Counted from the first letter of the stretch, positions 10,192 to 22,541 are shown. The stretch is DNA of 64,000 bases from Herminiimonas fonticola (GCF_003293745.1 NZ_PTLZ01000002.1:496001-560000), one strand, 5' to 3'. Numbers and translations: made by a program. Notes: a model not told the origin generated them from the letters alone.

Positions 10192-11475
10192 ATGTCTTCA
10201 TCTGATCCGATTGCTACAGGTTCTTTGGCGCGGCGTAAAAGTCGTATAGCGGTTGTCAGTTACGGCGGCCGCGAAGTGCGTATAGGTGGCGATGCGCCTG
10301 TTGTCGTGCAATCGATGACTAATACCGATACGGCAGATGTCATCGGCACTGCAATTCAGATCAAGGAATTGGCGCGAGCGGGTTCGGAAATGGTGCGCAT
10401 CACGGTGAATACGCCGGAAGCTGCAGCTGCCGTGCCGGCAATCTGCGAGCAACTCGACAAGATGGATATCGTCGTGCCGCTGGTGGGCGATTTTCATTAC
10501 AACGGTCACAAGCTGTTGAACGATTATCCGGATTGCGCAAAAGCGCTGGCGAAATATCGTATCAATCCCGGCAATGTAGGCAAGGGTAATAAGCGCGATA
10601 CGCAGTTTGCGCAGATGATAGAAACGGCCTGCCGCTTCGACAAGCCGGTACGTATCGGCGTCAATTGGGGCAGCCTGGATCAAGAACTGCTGGCGCGCAT
10701 CATGGATGAAAACGCGGCAAGAACGAACCCTTGGACTGCGCAGGCGGTGATGTATGAGGCGTTAGTCACTTCAGCAATTGAAAACGCGTTGCGGGCCGAA
10801 GAAGTCGGTCTGGCTGGTGATCGCATCATCCTGTCGTGCAAGGTATCGGGTGTTCAGGATTTGATCGCGGTTTATCGCGAACTGGCGCGTCGTTGCGATT
10901 ATCCATTGCACCTCGGTTTGACCGAAGCGGGCATGGGTAGCAAAGGTATCGTTGCTTCAACGGCTGCATTGTCGGTGTTGCTGCAAGAAGGCATAGGCGA
11001 CACGATCCGTATTTCGCTGACGCCGGAACCTGGTGGCGATCGAACTCGTGAAGTCATTGTTGGTCAGGAAATTCTGCAAACCATGGGACTGCGTAAATTT
11101 ACGCCTATGGTGATTGCATGCCCGGGTTGTGGTCGTACGACGTCGACGGTATTTCAGGAATTGGCCGATGGCATTCAGACTTATCTGCGCGATCAGATGC
11201 CGGTTTGGAAAAAACAGTATCCAGGTGTCGAAGCGATGAACGTTGCAGTGATGGGATGCATCGTCAACGGCCCGGGTGAATCAAAGCACGCGAACATCGG
11301 TATCAGTTTGCCGGGTACCGGCGAATCGCCGGCCGCACCGGTATTCGTCGATGGTGAAAAAACCGTTACTCTGCGTGGCGATAATATCGCCGCAGAATTT
11401 CATGCAATCGTGCTGGATTACGTCAAGACTCGCTACGGTAAAGAAAACACAACTGCTAGTGGCCTTGCTGAATAA
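10192..11475 (+). CDS. ispG: 4-hydroxy-3-methylbut-2-en-1-yl diphosphate synthase IspG
   Basis: IspG (GcpE) is the [4Fe-4S] enzyme of the penultimate step in the non-mevalonate isoprenoid pathway. Its cluster ligands are visible in [11 protein letters not shown] and [17 protein letters not shown]. The N-terminus shows [17 protein letters not shown]-type sequence (here [17 protein letters not shown]). The 427-aa length agrees with the betaproteobacterial form. ATG 10192 follows rodZ by 7 bp. The rodZ-ispG-hisS order is widely conserved. Confidence 0.97.
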   Translation: MSSSDPIATGSLARRKSRIAVVSYGGREVRIGGDAPVVVQSMTNTDTADVIGTAIQIKELARAGSEMVRITVNTPEAAAAVPAICEQLDKMDIVVPLVGDFHYNGHKLLNDYPDCAKALAKYRINPGNVGKGNKRDTQFAQMIETACRFDKPVRIGVNWGSLDQELLARIMDENAARTNPWTAQAVMYEALVTSAIENALRAEEVGLAGDRIILSCKVSGVQDLIAVYRELARRCDYPLHLGLTEAGMGSKGIVASTAALSVLLQEGIGDTIRISLTPEPGGDRTREVIVGQEILQTMGLRKFTPMVIACPGCGRTTSTVFQELADGIQTYLRDQMPVWKKQYPGVEAMNVAVMGCIVNGPGESKHANIGISLPGTGESPAAPVFVDGEKTVTLRGDNIAAEFHAIVLDYVKTRYGKENTTASGLAE

Positions 11476-11535
11476 GCGATGTTGGTCACGAAGCCGGCAG
11501 CATCAAACAAGTTAAAGATAAGTTTTTAAAAATAA

Positions 11536-12882
11536 ATGTCAGATACCAAGAAAATAGAAAAAATTGTCGGCGTAAAGGGAATGAACGATATTCTCCCTGG
11601 CGATGCTCCGATGTGGGAATTGTTTGAAAATACTGTGCATACGGTTTTGAAAAGCTACGGCTTTCAGCAAATTCGTACGCCTATCGTTGAGCCGACTGCC
11701 TTGTTTGCGCGCGGGCTGGGTGCAGTCACCGATATCGTCGAAAAGGAAATGTATTCTTTTACCGATTCGATGAATGGCGATGAGTTGACCTTGCGTCCGG
11801 AATGCACGGCAAGCGTCGTGCGCGCCGCGCTCGAACACAATTTGACTTACGACGGTCCAAAGCGTCTGTGGTATTCAGGCCCGATGTTCCGTCACGAAAG
11901 ACCGCAACGTGGCCGCTATCGTCAGTTTCATCAGATCGGTGCAGAAGCAATCGGTTTTTCCGGCCCGGATATCGATGCAGAACTAATCATGATGTGTCAG
12001 CGTTTGTGGGATGACCTTGGTTTGCAGGATGTACGTCTGGAATTGAATTCGATCGGCAATGCGGAAGAGCGTAACAAGCATAGAGCTGATCTGATTGCCT
12101 ACTTTGAACAGCACGCGGAATTGCTGGATGCCGAAGCGCAAAAGCGTTTGCACAGCAACCCATTGCGCATTCTCGATACAAAAAATCCGACCATGCAGGA
12201 TATGGTCAATGCGGCACCTAAGCTGCTCGATTATCTGGGTGAAGATTCGCGTGCGCATTTTGAAGGTGTGCAAAAAATCCTGAATCACAATGCGATTCCG
12301 TTCACGATCAATCCGCGTTTGGTGCGCGGTATGGATTATTACAATCGCACCGTGTTTGAATGGGTCACCGATCAGCTCGGCTCGCAAGGTACGGTTTGCG
12401 GCGGCGGTCGTTACGATCCCTTGGTGGAAATGTTTGGTGGCAAACCGACACCGGCTTGCGGTTTTGCGATGGGCGTTGAACGCCTGCTCGAACTAATGAA
12501 AGCCAGCGGCGAAAAATTTGCACCGAATCAATGCGACGTTTATATCGTGCATCAAGGCGAAGCCGCGCAGTTGCAAGCCTCCGTTGTCGCAGAACGTTTG
12601 CGCGATGCAGGTCTGGATGTCTTGTTGCATTGCGCATCGTCTGCCGGTATTGGCAGTTTTAAATCGCAGATGAAGCGCGCAGACAATAGCGGTGCAGCTT
12701 ACGCCGTGATTATCGGCGAAGATGAAATCGCACAAGGTATGGCAGTCGTTAAAGAAATGCGCGATTCAGAGGGCAAGCAATCGAATGTTGTGTTCGAAGG
12801 TATTGCCGATTATCTGGTCGACCAAATTGTTGGCGATGATCATGACCACGATCACGCCGATCACGTTCACTATCACCACTAA
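11536..12882 (+). CDS. hisS: Histidyl-tRNA synthetase with histidine-rich C-terminal tail
   Basis: This class II synthetase charges tRNA-His. Motif 2 is [17 protein letters not shown], the histidine-A segment is [13 protein letters not shown], and motif 3 is [13 protein letters not shown]; a C-terminal anticodon-binding domain follows. The protein is 448 aa. The last 17 residues (432-448) form a tail [15 protein letters not shown] after VG, with seven histidines. Such a tail is not part of the catalytic or anticodon-binding fold and could bind metal. The 14-bp gap to yfgM suggests one operon. Confidence 0.97.
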   Translation: MSDTKKIEKIVGVKGMNDILPGDAPMWELFENTVHTVLKSYGFQQIRTPIVEPTALFARGLGAVTDIVEKEMYSFTDSMNGDELTLRPECTASVVRAALEHNLTYDGPKRLWYSGPMFRHERPQRGRYRQFHQIGAEAIGFSGPDIDAELIMMCQRLWDDLGLQDVRLELNSIGNAEERNKHRADLIAYFEQHAELLDAEAQKRLHSNPLRILDTKNPTMQDMVNAAPKLLDYLGEDSRAHFEGVQKILNHNAIPFTINPRLVRGMDYYNRTVFEWVTDQLGSQGTVCGGGRYDPLVEMFGGKPTPACGFAMGVERLLELMKASGEKFAPNQCDVYIVHQGEAAQLQASVVAERLRDAGLDVLLHCASSAGIGSFKSQMKRADNSGAAYAVIIGEDEIAQGMAVVKEMRDSEGKQSNVVFEGIADYLVDQIVGDDHDHDHADHVHYHH

Positions 12883-12896
12883 TATCAAAAATCATC

Positions 12897-13544
12897 ATGG
12901 CATACGATCACGCAGAAGAAGAACAACTAGCCAGCCTTAAAGCCTGGTGGAATCAATACGGCAATCTGGTTACCTGGTTGTTGATTATCGTGCTGGCTGC
13001 GTACGCAGCCTGGGCAGGTTGGGGCTTGTATCAACGCAATCAGTCGGCACAGGCAGGGCAGCTTTATGAAGAGTTGCAAAAAGCTGTAACGGCACAAGAC
13101 AAGGAAAAAATCCAGCGCGTAGCTACCGACATGGAAGAGAAATTTTCCCGTACTGCTTATGCGCAAATGAGTGGCTTGGCAGCGGCTAAATCGGCTTTCG
13201 ATGCTAATGACTTTAAAACCGCAAAAGCGCAGTTGCAGTGGGTCGCCGACAAAGGTAGTGATGAATACAAGGCCATCGCAAAAATTCGTCTGGCTGGTAT
13301 TTTGCTCGATGAAAAAGCATACGATGAAGGTTTGAAAACTTTGGCGGGTGATTTTCCTGCAGAGTTTGCCGGTGTGGTGAGCGATCGCAAAGGCGATATC
13401 TTCGTTGCACAGAACAAGCTGGATGAAGCGCGTACCGCGTATCAGGCTGCCCTCGAAAAAATCGATGCGCAAAATCCGGGACGTCAGTTGATCCAGATAA
13501 AACTGGATGCAATTGGTGGCGCTTCCGTGAAAAAAGCTGCATAA
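12897..13544 (+). CDS. YfgM-like membrane-anchored TPR protein
   Basis: A 215-aa protein with an N-terminal cytoplasmic segment (AYDHAEEEQLASLKAWWNQY), one transmembrane helix at about residues 22-42 (LVTWLLIIVLAAYAAWAGW) and a periplasmic TPR-like domain. YfgM of E. coli binds the SecYEG translocon and periplasmic chaperones. The place between hisS and bamB is the same as in E. coli and supports the call. It is probably co-transcribed with both neighbours. Confidence 0.88.
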   Translation: MAYDHAEEEQLASLKAWWNQYGNLVTWLLIIVLAAYAAWAGWGLYQRNQSAQAGQLYEELQKAVTAQDKEKIQRVATDMEEKFSRTAYAQMSGLAAAKSAFDANDFKTAKAQLQWVADKGSDEYKAIAKIRLAGILLDEKAYDEGLKTLAGDFPAEFAGVVSDRKGDIFVAQNKLDEARTAYQAALEKIDAQNPGRQLIQIKLDAIGGASVKKAA

Positions 13545-13586
13545 ACTAGCTGCATACACCAGCTTTAAAAACGCTTAAGGACGAAG

Positions 13587-14771
13587 ATGCGTATCAAATC
13601 GAATGCCACGTTGAATTCTGCCGTGCTGGCAACGTCAAAAATTCTGGGCGCAGGATTGTTGCTTGCAATCACCGGATGTTCCTCGCTTAATCCGTTTGCC
13701 AGCAAACCATCGACACGCAATCAACCTGCTGCGTTGACCGAAGTCAAACCGACAGCAACTGTGCGTACTGTCTGGTCGGAAAGAGTCGGTAAGGCAGGTC
13801 AATATAGTTTTGCGCCTGCTGTCGTTGGCAACGATGTATTTGCCGCAGCAGCGGACGGCACGATTACGCGCATCAATGCAGCGACAGGTCGTTCGATATG
13901 GAGCATCAATGCTGGAACCAAGTTGACGGCTGGCGTCGGCAGTGACGGCGATACCATCGTTGTCGCTGGTGAAAAAGGCACCGTGCTGGCATTTGACGGC
14001 AACGGCAAACAACTCTGGAAGGCACAAGCCAGCAGCGAAGTGTTGTCTACGCCTGCAATCGGCCAAAACGTCGTGGTAGTACGTAGTCTGGATAATCGCG
14101 TGGTCGCACTGGATGCGGCGACAGGCGCGCGCAAATGGTTCCTGCAACGTACGGCACCGGCGCTGACCTTGCGTACTTCGCCTGGTATCACGATTGTGAA
14201 CTCGACGGCTTTCGTTGGTTTGGCTGGTGGCCGCTTGCTGGCCGTCATGTTGAATAATGGCGCGCCGCGTTGGGAAGTCGCTGTCGGTGATCCACGCGGT
14301 ACGACAGAATTGGAACGTATCGCTGATATTTCCGGTTCACCGGTTGTGGCCGGTCGTGATGTTTGTGCAGTTGCGTATCAGGGACGTGTGGCTTGTTTCG
14401 ATGCAGCCAGTGGCACGCCACGCTGGGCGAAAGCATTATCCAGCGATGTAGGTGTGGCAGTCGATGAACGTTTTGTTTACGCCGCCGATGAGCGTGGTGG
14501 ATTAAGTGCTTTTGCGCGCGATGGCGGCACCAGTATCTGGCGCAATACGCAATTGGCGAATCGCCGCTTGTCGACGCCTGTCAGCTCCAACCGTTTGGTC
14601 GCGATAGGTGATTACCAAGGTTACATCCATTTTTTCTCGAAAGAAGATGGTTTGTTAGCGGCGCGTATCAGTACCGATGGCAGCCCGATTCTTGCCGCGC
14701 CGGTTAGTGCCGGCGCGAATTTTATTTTTCAAACTCAATCAGGAACGTTGGTCGCAATTGCGGCCGAGTAA
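13587..14771 (+). CDS. bamB: Outer-membrane assembly lipoprotein BamB
   Basis: BamB is the beta-propeller lipoprotein of the BAM complex, which inserts beta-barrel proteins into the outer membrane. The signal peptide ends in a lipobox-like AITGC with Cys31. Several PQQ-type beta-propeller repeats follow, such as GTITRINAATGRSIW, GTVLAFDGNGKQLW and RVACFDAASGTPRW. The 394-aa length is normal. An AAGGA ribosome-binding site precedes ATG 13587. Nine bases separate it from der, as in many proteobacteria. Confidence 0.95.
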   Translation: MRIKSNATLNSAVLATSKILGAGLLLAITGCSSLNPFASKPSTRNQPAALTEVKPTATVRTVWSERVGKAGQYSFAPAVVGNDVFAAAADGTITRINAATGRSIWSINAGTKLTAGVGSDGDTIVVAGEKGTVLAFDGNGKQLWKAQASSEVLSTPAIGQNVVVVRSLDNRVVALDAATGARKWFLQRTAPALTLRTSPGITIVNSTAFVGLAGGRLLAVMLNNGAPRWEVAVGDPRGTTELERIADISGSPVVAGRDVCAVAYQGRVACFDAASGTPRWAKALSSDVGVAVDERFVYAADERGGLSAFARDGGTSIWRNTQLANRRLSTPVSSNRLVAIGDYQGYIHFFSKEDGLLAARISTDGSPILAAPVSAGANFIFQTQSGTLVAIAAE

Positions 14772-14780
14772 AACAATTAG

Positions 14781-16124
14781 ATGAAGCCGGTTATTGCACT
14801 TGTAGGTCGACCTAACGTCGGCAAATCCACGCTATTCAACCGACTCACGAGGTCGCGCGATGCCTTGGTCGCTGATCTTCCGGGCTTGACGCGTGATCGG
14901 CACTACGGCGAAGGCCGTGTGGGCGAACGTCCTTTTCTGGTGATTGATACTGGCGGTTTCGAGCCTGTTGCCAAGGAAGGCATCATGCATGAAATGGCCA
15001 AGCAGACCAAGCAGGCGGTAGCAGAAGCGGACGTCGTGATCTTTATCGTCGACGGTCGTCAGGGTCTGACGCCACACGATAAAACCATTACCGATTTTCT
15101 GCGCAAGTCGGGGCGCTCGGTGATGCTGGTGGTCAACAAGGCCGAGGGTATGAAGTACACGATGGTCACCGCCGATTTCTATGAACTCGGTCTTGGTGAT
15201 CCTTACGTGATTTCTGCCGCGCATGGCGATGGCGTTACCGATCTGGTAGAAGAGTCGCTGGATATCGCCTTCGCGCAACGTCCGCCGGAAGAAGAAATCC
15301 CTGAGTCGAAGGACCGCAGTGTCCGGCTGGCGATTGTCGGTCGCCCGAATGTCGGCAAGTCAACGCTGGTCAATACCTTGCTGGGCGAAGAGCGCGTGAT
15401 CGCTTTCGATTTGCCGGGCACTACCCGCGATTCAATCGAGATTCCGTTTGAGCGCGACGGCAAGTTGTACACCTTGATCGATACTGCCGGCATACGCCGT
15501 CGCGGCAAGGTATTTGAAGCGATCGAAAAATTTTCGGTGGTTAAAACCCTGCAATCGATTTCCGAAGCGAATGTCGTGCTCTTGCTGCTGGATGCACAAC
15601 AGGATATTTCCGAACAGGATGCGCATATTGCCGGCTTCATTCTGGAGTCCGGCCGTGCATTGGTAGTCGGCGTGAATAAATGGGACGGTTTGACCAGCGA
15701 TAGACGCGACGAGATCAAGATTGATCTGGAGCGAAAACTGGGTTTCTTGTCATTTGCGAAAACACATTTTGTCTCTGCACTAAAATCGAGCGGTATTGGC
15801 CCGATGATGAAATCAGTCGATGGTGCTTACGCAGCAGCGATGTCCAATTTGTCTACTCCAAAACTGACCCGCGCCTTGATCGAAGCGGTAGAGCATCAGC
15901 AACCGCGTCGCAAGGGTTCCATCCGTCCGAAATTGCGTTACGCGCATCAGGGCGGGATGAATCCACCTATTGTCGTCATCCACGGCAATGCGCTGGATGC
16001 TATCGATGCGAATTACAAACGCTTCCTTGAAAAACATTTCCGCGAAACTTTTTCGCTGGTAGGGACTCCACTACGTATCGAGTTACGTTCCGGCAAAAAC
16101 CCTTTCAGTCGTTCGGAAAAATAA
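14781..16124 (+). CDS. der: Ribosome biogenesis GTPase Der (EngA)
   Basis: Der has two GTPase domains in tandem and acts in 50S subunit assembly. Both P-loops are clear: [14 protein letters not shown] at the N-terminus and [15 protein letters not shown] near residue 185. The matching switch motifs are DTGG and DTAG, and NKAEG and NKWDG are the G4 motifs. A KH-like domain ends the protein. At 447 aa it has the expected length. It follows bamB by 9 bp. Confidence 0.98.
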   Translation: MKPVIALVGRPNVGKSTLFNRLTRSRDALVADLPGLTRDRHYGEGRVGERPFLVIDTGGFEPVAKEGIMHEMAKQTKQAVAEADVVIFIVDGRQGLTPHDKTITDFLRKSGRSVMLVVNKAEGMKYTMVTADFYELGLGDPYVISAAHGDGVTDLVEESLDIAFAQRPPEEEIPESKDRSVRLAIVGRPNVGKSTLVNTLLGEERVIAFDLPGTTRDSIEIPFERDGKLYTLIDTAGIRRRGKVFEAIEKFSVVKTLQSISEANVVLLLLDAQQDISEQDAHIAGFILESGRALVVGVNKWDGLTSDRRDEIKIDLERKLGFLSFAKTHFVSALKSSGIGPMMKSVDGAYAAAMSNLSTPKLTRALIEAVEHQQPRRKGSIRPKLRYAHQGGMNPPIVVIHGNALDAIDANYKRFLEKHFRETFSLVGTPLRIELRSGKNPFSRSEK

Positions 16125-16230
16125 ACCGGCTGGACGGAAAAGTCCGAAATCGATTACATTCCTGAGAGAGGCACTTGAAAACAAGCAAGATGCCTCAACC
16201 TCCTAATCACAACAACACAATGGAGCTGTC

Positions 16231-16467
16231 ATGACCAACAAAGGGCAACTGTTACAAGACCCATTCCTCAATGCCTTGCGCAAAGAGCACGTCCCCGTTT
16301 CTATCTATCTCGTCAATGGCATCAAGCTCCAGGGTCATATCGAATCGTTTGATCAATACGTCGTATTGCTGCGCAATACCGTTACGCAAATGGTCTACAA
16401 ACACGCAATTTCCACAGTCGTTCCGGCACGCGCCGTGAATCTGAGCATCGAGTCTGAAGCTGAATAA
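16231..16467 (+). CDS. hfq: RNA chaperone Hfq
   Basis: This 78-aa Sm-like protein forms a hexamer that pairs small RNAs with mRNAs. The sequence shows [20 protein letters not shown] (proximal RNA site with Gln and Phe) and the Sm2 motif YKHAIS. It lacks the long disordered C-terminal tail of E. coli Hfq, as is usual in betaproteobacteria. A TGGAG ribosome-binding site precedes the ATG. In the 106-bp gap after der an imperfect inverted repeat (GAGGCA...TGCCTC, 16169-16197) has no T run. hflX follows 35 bp downstream. Confidence 0.98.
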   Translation: MTNKGQLLQDPFLNALRKEHVPVSIYLVNGIKLQGHIESFDQYVVLLRNTVTQMVYKHAISTVVPARAVNLSIESEAE

Positions 16468-16502
16468 GGTCGGCATCATTTTGCTACTGGCACGGGACTA
16501 AT

Positions 16503-17621
16503 ATGCGTGCAGTACTGGTTGGCCTTGATTTTGGTAAAGGCGATTTTGCCGCAAGCCTGGAAGAACTTTCCCTACTTGCGCGATCCGCAGGTGCCGAACC
16601 TATCATGACGATTACAGGCAAGCGTGCCAGTCCGGACGCTGCCTTGTTCGTCGGTTCCGGCAAGGCAAATGAAATAGCCGATGCGGTGCTTGATCATGAG
16701 ATCGATATCGTTATCTTCAATCACGCACTTTCCCCCGCGCAGCAACGTAATCTGGAGCGCCATCTGAAGATCAGGGTGGTCGATCGCACCAGCCTGATTC
16801 TGGATATTTTCGCGCAGCGTGCACAAAGTCACGAAGGTAAAGTCCAGGTCGAATTGGCGCAATTGCAACATTTATCTACCCGCTTGATCCGTGGTTGGAC
16901 CCATCTGGAACGCCAAAAAGGCGGTATCGGCTTGCGTGGTCCGGGTGAGACGCAATTGGAAACCGATAGACGCTTGCTGGGCGAGCGGGTTAAAGCTCTC
17001 CGTGCGAAGCTCGAAAAACTGCAAAAACAGCGTGCAACACAACGTCGTGCGCGCGGTCGTAATAATGCATTTTCCATTTCGCTGGTTGGCTATACCAATG
17101 CAGGTAAATCAACACTGTTCAATGCATTGACCAAGGCGAGAATGCTGGCTGCGGATCAGTTGTTTGCTACGCTGGATACTACTTCTCGCCGCATTTATCT
17201 GGGAGAAGCTGGTAATGTCGTGATTTCGGATACAGTCGGCTTTATTCGCGAGTTGCCGCATCAATTGGTTGCCGCATTTCGCGCCACTTTAGAGGAAACC
17301 ATAAACGCCGATTTACTGTTGCATGTGGTCGATGGCGCAAGTCCGATGCGTATGCAACAGATCGAAGAAGTGAATATGGTTTTGCAAGAAATCGGTGCCG
17401 ATCACATCCCGCAGATTCTAGTTTGGAACAAGATTGACGCTGCAGGGCTGGAACCTGCTTTGGAGCGTGATGAATATGATAAAATCCGACGTGTTTTTAT
17501 TAGTGCCCAGACTGGAAGCGGATTGGATCTATTGCGTGAAGCGATAGTCGAATGTGCGAAGCAGCGCGCCGCTGGACTAGCAGATGTATCGCTAACTGCA
17601 TCTGACGACGTCAACCTATAA
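16503..17621 (+). CDS. hflX: Ribosome-associated GTPase HflX
   Basis: HflX rescues or splits stalled 70S ribosomes under stress. The N-terminal domain includes IMTITGKRASPDAALFVGSGK and the glycine-rich linker GGIGLRGPGETQLETDRRL. The G domain contains GYTNAGKSTLFNAL (G1), DTVGF (G3) and WNKID (G4). At 372 aa it is a little shorter than the E. coli protein. The hfq-hflX-hflK-hflC order matches E. coli. Confidence 0.96.
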   Translation: MRAVLVGLDFGKGDFAASLEELSLLARSAGAEPIMTITGKRASPDAALFVGSGKANEIADAVLDHEIDIVIFNHALSPAQQRNLERHLKIRVVDRTSLILDIFAQRAQSHEGKVQVELAQLQHLSTRLIRGWTHLERQKGGIGLRGPGETQLETDRRLLGERVKALRAKLEKLQKQRATQRRARGRNNAFSISLVGYTNAGKSTLFNALTKARMLAADQLFATLDTTSRRIYLGEAGNVVISDTVGFIRELPHQLVAAFRATLEETINADLLLHVVDGASPMRMQQIEEVNMVLQEIGADHIPQILVWNKIDAAGLEPALERDEYDKIRRVFISAQTGSGLDLLREAIVECAKQRAAGLADVSLTASDDVNL

Positions 17622-17672
17622 CGAATTTTTTGGTATTCCAACCCATTATTTTTCAGCCCGGACCGCAAAAGA

Positions 17673-18974
17673 ATGCTTGTTTCCCTACTCAAAAGATTTG
17701 GCTTGAAATTCTCGCTCAACGATCCTCGCTGGGGTCGTGGCTCTGACGACAATAACAAGAATCAGGATGGCAAACGGCCGAACGACGGCCCGCCAGATCT
17801 GGATCAATTGTGGCGCGATTTTAATCAGCGCCTAAGCAACCTGTTTGGTAACAAGAAAAACGGTGGCGGCAATAACAACGGTAACGGTGGCAATTCCGGT
17901 GGAACCGGATTTACCCCTGACATGCGTGGTGCCGGCATTGGTGCCGGAGTCATCGCTGCGATCGTTGGATTTCTGTGGCTGGTGAGTGGCTTCTTCATCG
18001 TGCAAGAAGGCCAAACCGGCGTAGTCATGACCTTCGGTAAATTCAGCCACATGACGCCAGCCGGTTTTAACTGGCGCTGGCCGACCCCGATTCAAAGCCA
18101 CGAAACTGTGAATGTGTCGCAGGTTCGTACGGTAGAGGTCGGCTATCGCGGCAACGTCAAAAACAAGCAGCAGCAAGAATCCTTGATGTTGACTGAAGAT
18201 GAAAACATCATCGATATCCAGTTTGCAGTTCAATTCACATTGAAAAATGCTTCTGACTGGGTATTCAACAACCGCGAGCAGGACGAGATGGTCAAGCAAG
18301 TCGCAGAAACTGCGATACGCGAAGTCGTTGGACGCAACAAGATGGATTTTGTCTTGTATGAAGGTCGCGAAAAAATCGCATTTGACGCCAGCCAGTTGAT
18401 GCAGCAAATCGTTGATAAGTACAAGGCTGGTGTGCAAATTACTAACGTGACGATGCAAGGTGTGCAGCCGCCGGAACAAGTACAAGCTTCGTTCGATGAT
18501 GCGGTGAAAGCAGGCCAGGATCGTGAACGTCAAAAGAATGAAGGTCAAGCTTATGCCAACGACGTGATTCCGCGTGCCCGTGGTGCCGCCTCGCGTCTGA
18601 TGCAAGAGTCGGAAGCTTATCGTGCGAGTGTGACTGCGAATGCGCAGGGTGAAGCATCTCGCTTCAAGCAAGTGCTGGCGGAATATCAAAAAGCGCCAGC
18701 CGTGACACGTGACCGTATGTATATCGAGACGATGCAGAAGATCTTCTCAAGCACGACCAAAGTGATGGTTGATTCCAAGGGCAGTAATAATCTGATTTAT
18801 CTGCCGCTGGATAAATTGATTGCACAAACTGCTGCCGGCACAGCAACTGCGCCATCAGCAACCACAGCTACTACACCAGCATTACCATCTGATTCAGTCG
18901 CATTGGAGACGCAATTGCAGCAGGATTCCCGCACCCGTGATAGCCGTAGTTCCCGTGATCGGGAGGCTCGATAA
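17673..18974 (+). CDS. hflK: FtsH-associated membrane protein HflK
   Basis: HflK is an SPFH/prohibitin-domain protein that with HflC forms a large periplasmic cage around the FtsH protease and limits its access to membrane substrates. The 433-aa protein has an Asn/Gly-rich N-terminal segment (NKKNGGGNNNGNGG), a transmembrane helix around IGAGVIAAIVGFLWLVSGFF, the SPFH domain, and a helical region rich in Ala/Glu/Arg. The C-terminus is Thr/Ala- then Arg/Ser/Asp-rich. The stop overlaps hflC by one base. Confidence 0.95.
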   Translation: MLVSLLKRFGLKFSLNDPRWGRGSDDNNKNQDGKRPNDGPPDLDQLWRDFNQRLSNLFGNKKNGGGNNNGNGGNSGGTGFTPDMRGAGIGAGVIAAIVGFLWLVSGFFIVQEGQTGVVMTFGKFSHMTPAGFNWRWPTPIQSHETVNVSQVRTVEVGYRGNVKNKQQQESLMLTEDENIIDIQFAVQFTLKNASDWVFNNREQDEMVKQVAETAIREVVGRNKMDFVLYEGREKIAFDASQLMQQIVDKYKAGVQITNVTMQGVQPPEQVQASFDDAVKAGQDRERQKNEGQAYANDVIPRARGAASRLMQESEAYRASVTANAQGEASRFKQVLAEYQKAPAVTRDRMYIETMQKIFSSTTKVMVDSKGSNNLIYLPLDKLIAQTAAGTATAPSATTATTPALPSDSVALETQLQQDSRTRDSRSSRDREAR

Positions 18975-19864
18975 TGAATCGCCTTATTTCTGTTGTAATC
19001 GCATTGGTGATTGTGGTCGGCGTATTTTTCTCGACTATGTTTGTGGTCGATCAGCGCCAGTACGCGATCGTGTTTGCCTTGGGTGAAGTGAAAACGGTGA
19101 TCAGTGAACCTGGTTTACATTTCAAATTGCCACCGCCATTCCAGAATGTAATCTTTCTTGATAAGCGCATCCTGACGCTGGATACGCCAGATGCGGATCG
19201 CTTCATCACGGCTGAAAAGAAAAATATCCTGGTCGATGCTTTCGTCAAATGGCGCATCGTTGATCCACGTCTGTATTACGTCAGTTTCAGTGGCGATGAG
19301 CGCAGTGCGCAAAACCGCATGGCGCAAATCGTCAAGGCTTCGCTGAACGAAGAAATTACCAAACGCACAGTGCGTGAAGTGATCTCCGGCGAACGCGGCA
19401 AGGTCATGGACGGTATTCAGAAAAAAGTAACGGAAGAAGCCAAACAGATTGGTGTCGAGATTGTCGATGTGCGTTTGAAGCGTGTTGATTACGTTGATCA
19501 GATCAACGCCTCGGTTTTTGAGCGCATGAAATCCGAGCGTGCACGTGTAGCGAATGAATTGCGTTCGACAGGCGCGGCAGATTCAGAGAAAATTCGTGCA
19601 GATGCTGATCGTCAACGTACTGTGATTCTGGCTGAAGCTTATCGCGATGCCGAGCAAATACGTGGTGAAGGCGATGCGAAAGCGTCGCAGATTTACGCGC
19701 AGGCATTTGGACAAAGCCCGGAGTTCTACAAGTTCTATCGTAGCCTCGAAGCTTATCGTGCCAGCTTCAAGACGCGCAATGATATGCTCGTCATCGATCC
19801 GAATTCTGAGTTCTTTAAGTACTTCAAAAATCCGACAACTGGTAGTAGCGCGCCAAAGAAATAA
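18974..19864 (+). CDS. hflC: FtsH-associated membrane protein HflC
   Basis: Partner of HflK in the FtsH-regulating complex. This 296-aa SPFH protein starts with a transmembrane helix (ISVVIALVIVVGVFFSTMFVV) and continues with FVVDQRQYAIVFALGEVKTV, the family's first conserved segment. Its ATG shares a base with the hflK stop (TAATG), so the two are translationally coupled. A strong terminator follows, so the hflX-hflKC unit probably ends here. No DUF2065 gene is found between hflC and hisZ, where other betaproteobacteria often have one. Confidence 0.96.
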   Translation: MNRLISVVIALVIVVGVFFSTMFVVDQRQYAIVFALGEVKTVISEPGLHFKLPPPFQNVIFLDKRILTLDTPDADRFITAEKKNILVDAFVKWRIVDPRLYYVSFSGDERSAQNRMAQIVKASLNEEITKRTVREVISGERGKVMDGIQKKVTEEAKQIGVEIVDVRLKRVDYVDQINASVFERMKSERARVANELRSTGAADSEKIRADADRQRTVILAEAYRDAEQIRGEGDAKASQIYAQAFGQSPEFYKFYRSLEAYRASFKTRNDMLVIDPNSEFFKYFKNPTTGSSAPKK

Positions 19865-19870
19865 AGTTGT

Positions 19871-19944
19871 CTGCCGTGAATGCAGGATGGGGCCAAGGTC
19901 TTGGTACTCAAGTCCTGATGCGTTCACGGCAGTCTTTTCTTTTT
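19871..19944 (+). terminator. Long-stem terminator after hflC
   Basis: CTGCCGTGAATGCAGGA at 19871-19887 pairs, with small bulges, with TCCTGATGCGTTCACGGCAG at 19913-19932. A second hairpin CCAAGGTCTTGG sits inside the loop, and a T-rich tract TCTTTTCTTTTT follows. Confidence 0.85.
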
Positions 19945-20072
19945 AGCACCACTACGTTTTACAAGAGCGAATAATTTTCACGAGCGTGTTTCAGTTTTGA
20001 ATTGCGCTTTGCCAAGTGCCTTGGCGATATTAGCCGTGCCTATTTTTTTTCTGACCTATTTCATTTCCCGTC

Positions 20073-21224
20073 ATGCCTAATTGGCTCTTGCCTGAAAATA
20101 TTGCCGATGTTTTGCCGTCTGAAGCGCGCAAGATTGAAGAGTTGCGTCGTCTGATCATCGACAGTTTCCATCTGTACGGCTACGAGCTGGTCATGCCTCC
20201 TATGCTGGAGTATCTGGAGTCCTTGTTGGCCGGTGCCGGCCAGGATATGGATTTGCGCACCTTCAAGCTGATTGACCAACTATCTGGTCGTACCTTGGGT
20301 GTGCGGGCAGACATGACAACGCAAGTTGCACGTATCGATGCGCATCTGCTGAATCGAAGCTCGGTTACAAGGCTGTGCTACTGCGGCAGCGTATTGCTAA
20401 CACGTCCAAACGGTTTGCATGCCACACGCGAGCCTTTGCAAATCGGTGCAGAGATATACGGTCACGCCGGTTTGGAAGCAGATGGCGAAATTCAAGAGCT
20501 GGCGCTGGCCTCATTGGCATTGGCAGGTTTTAGCCATGTACGTCTGGATTTGTGCCATGTCGGTGTGCTGCGTGCATTGCTCGAAAGTGATGCGAATGCG
20601 CAGAAGGATGAGCGTGCACTGTATACTGCGTTGCGTGCGAAAGATGTGCCGGCTCTGGAGGAGATCACCGCGGCGTATGGCGCGGACACGCGTCGCGCCT
20701 TGCTTGCCTTGCCAGGACTATATGGTGATGTAACGGTGATTGCGAAGGCACGCGAAGTATTGCCACAATTGCCTGGGATTGCCAAAGCATTGGATGAGTT
20801 GAATGCCTTGGTCAACCTTGCCGGCGACGCCAGTGTAACGATCGATTTGGCAGATCTGGGCGGTTATCAATACGAAAGCGGCGCCATGTTTGCGATTTAC
20901 GTTCCCGGCTTGCCGAACGCAGTTGCACGCGGCGGTCGTTACGACCATGTCGGTGAAGCATTTGGCCGCGCACGTCCGGCGACTGGTTTTTCGATGGATC
21001 TGCGTGAATTGGCGCGATTGTTGCCTGTAGCTGAACCCAAGCGCGCGATACGTGCACCATGGGGCCGTGAACCGGCATTAAGTAAAGAAATTGGCGCATT
21101 GCGCAAGGCAGGGGAAGTCGTGATTCAAAGTCTTTCCGGCCACGAAAACGATCAGGATGAGTTCGAGTGCGATCGCGTACTCGTGCTTGAAAATGGCAAC
21201 TGGATTATCAAAAAATTAGGTTAA
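20073..21224 (+). CDS. hisZ: ATP phosphoribosyltransferase regulatory subunit HisZ
   Basis: HisZ resembles the catalytic core of histidyl-tRNA synthetase but does not charge tRNA. It binds the short-form HisG and is needed for the first step of histidine synthesis. Visible segments are [35 protein letters not shown] and the motif-3-like [20 protein letters not shown]. At 383 aa it lacks the anticodon-binding domain of the real HisS encoded at 11536-12882. Four bases separate it from purA; hisZ-purA is conserved in Burkholderiales. No hisG is in the window. Confidence 0.95.
   Translation: MPNWLLPENIADVLPSEARKIEELRRLIIDSFHLYGYELVMPPMLEYLESLLAGAGQDMDLRTFKLIDQLSGRTLGVRADMTTQVARIDAHLLNRSSVTRLCYCGSVLLTRPNGLHATREPLQIGAEIYGHAGLEADGEIQELALASLALAGFSHVRLDLCHVGVLRALLESDANAQKDERALYTALRAKDVPALEEITAAYGADTRRALLALPGLYGDVTVIAKAREVLPQLPGIAKALDELNALVNLAGDASVTIDLADLGGYQYESGAMFAIYVPGLPNAVARGGRYDHVGEAFGRARPATGFSMDLRELARLLPVAEPKRAIRAPWGREPALSKEIGALRKAGEVVIQSLSGHENDQDEFECDRVLVLENGNWIIKKLG

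Positions 21225-22541
<1,317 letters not shown>

Noticed and set aside
16169-16197. Inverted repeat GAGGCA...TGCCTC between der and hfq as a terminator
   Set aside because: Short stem with a weak interior and no T run.
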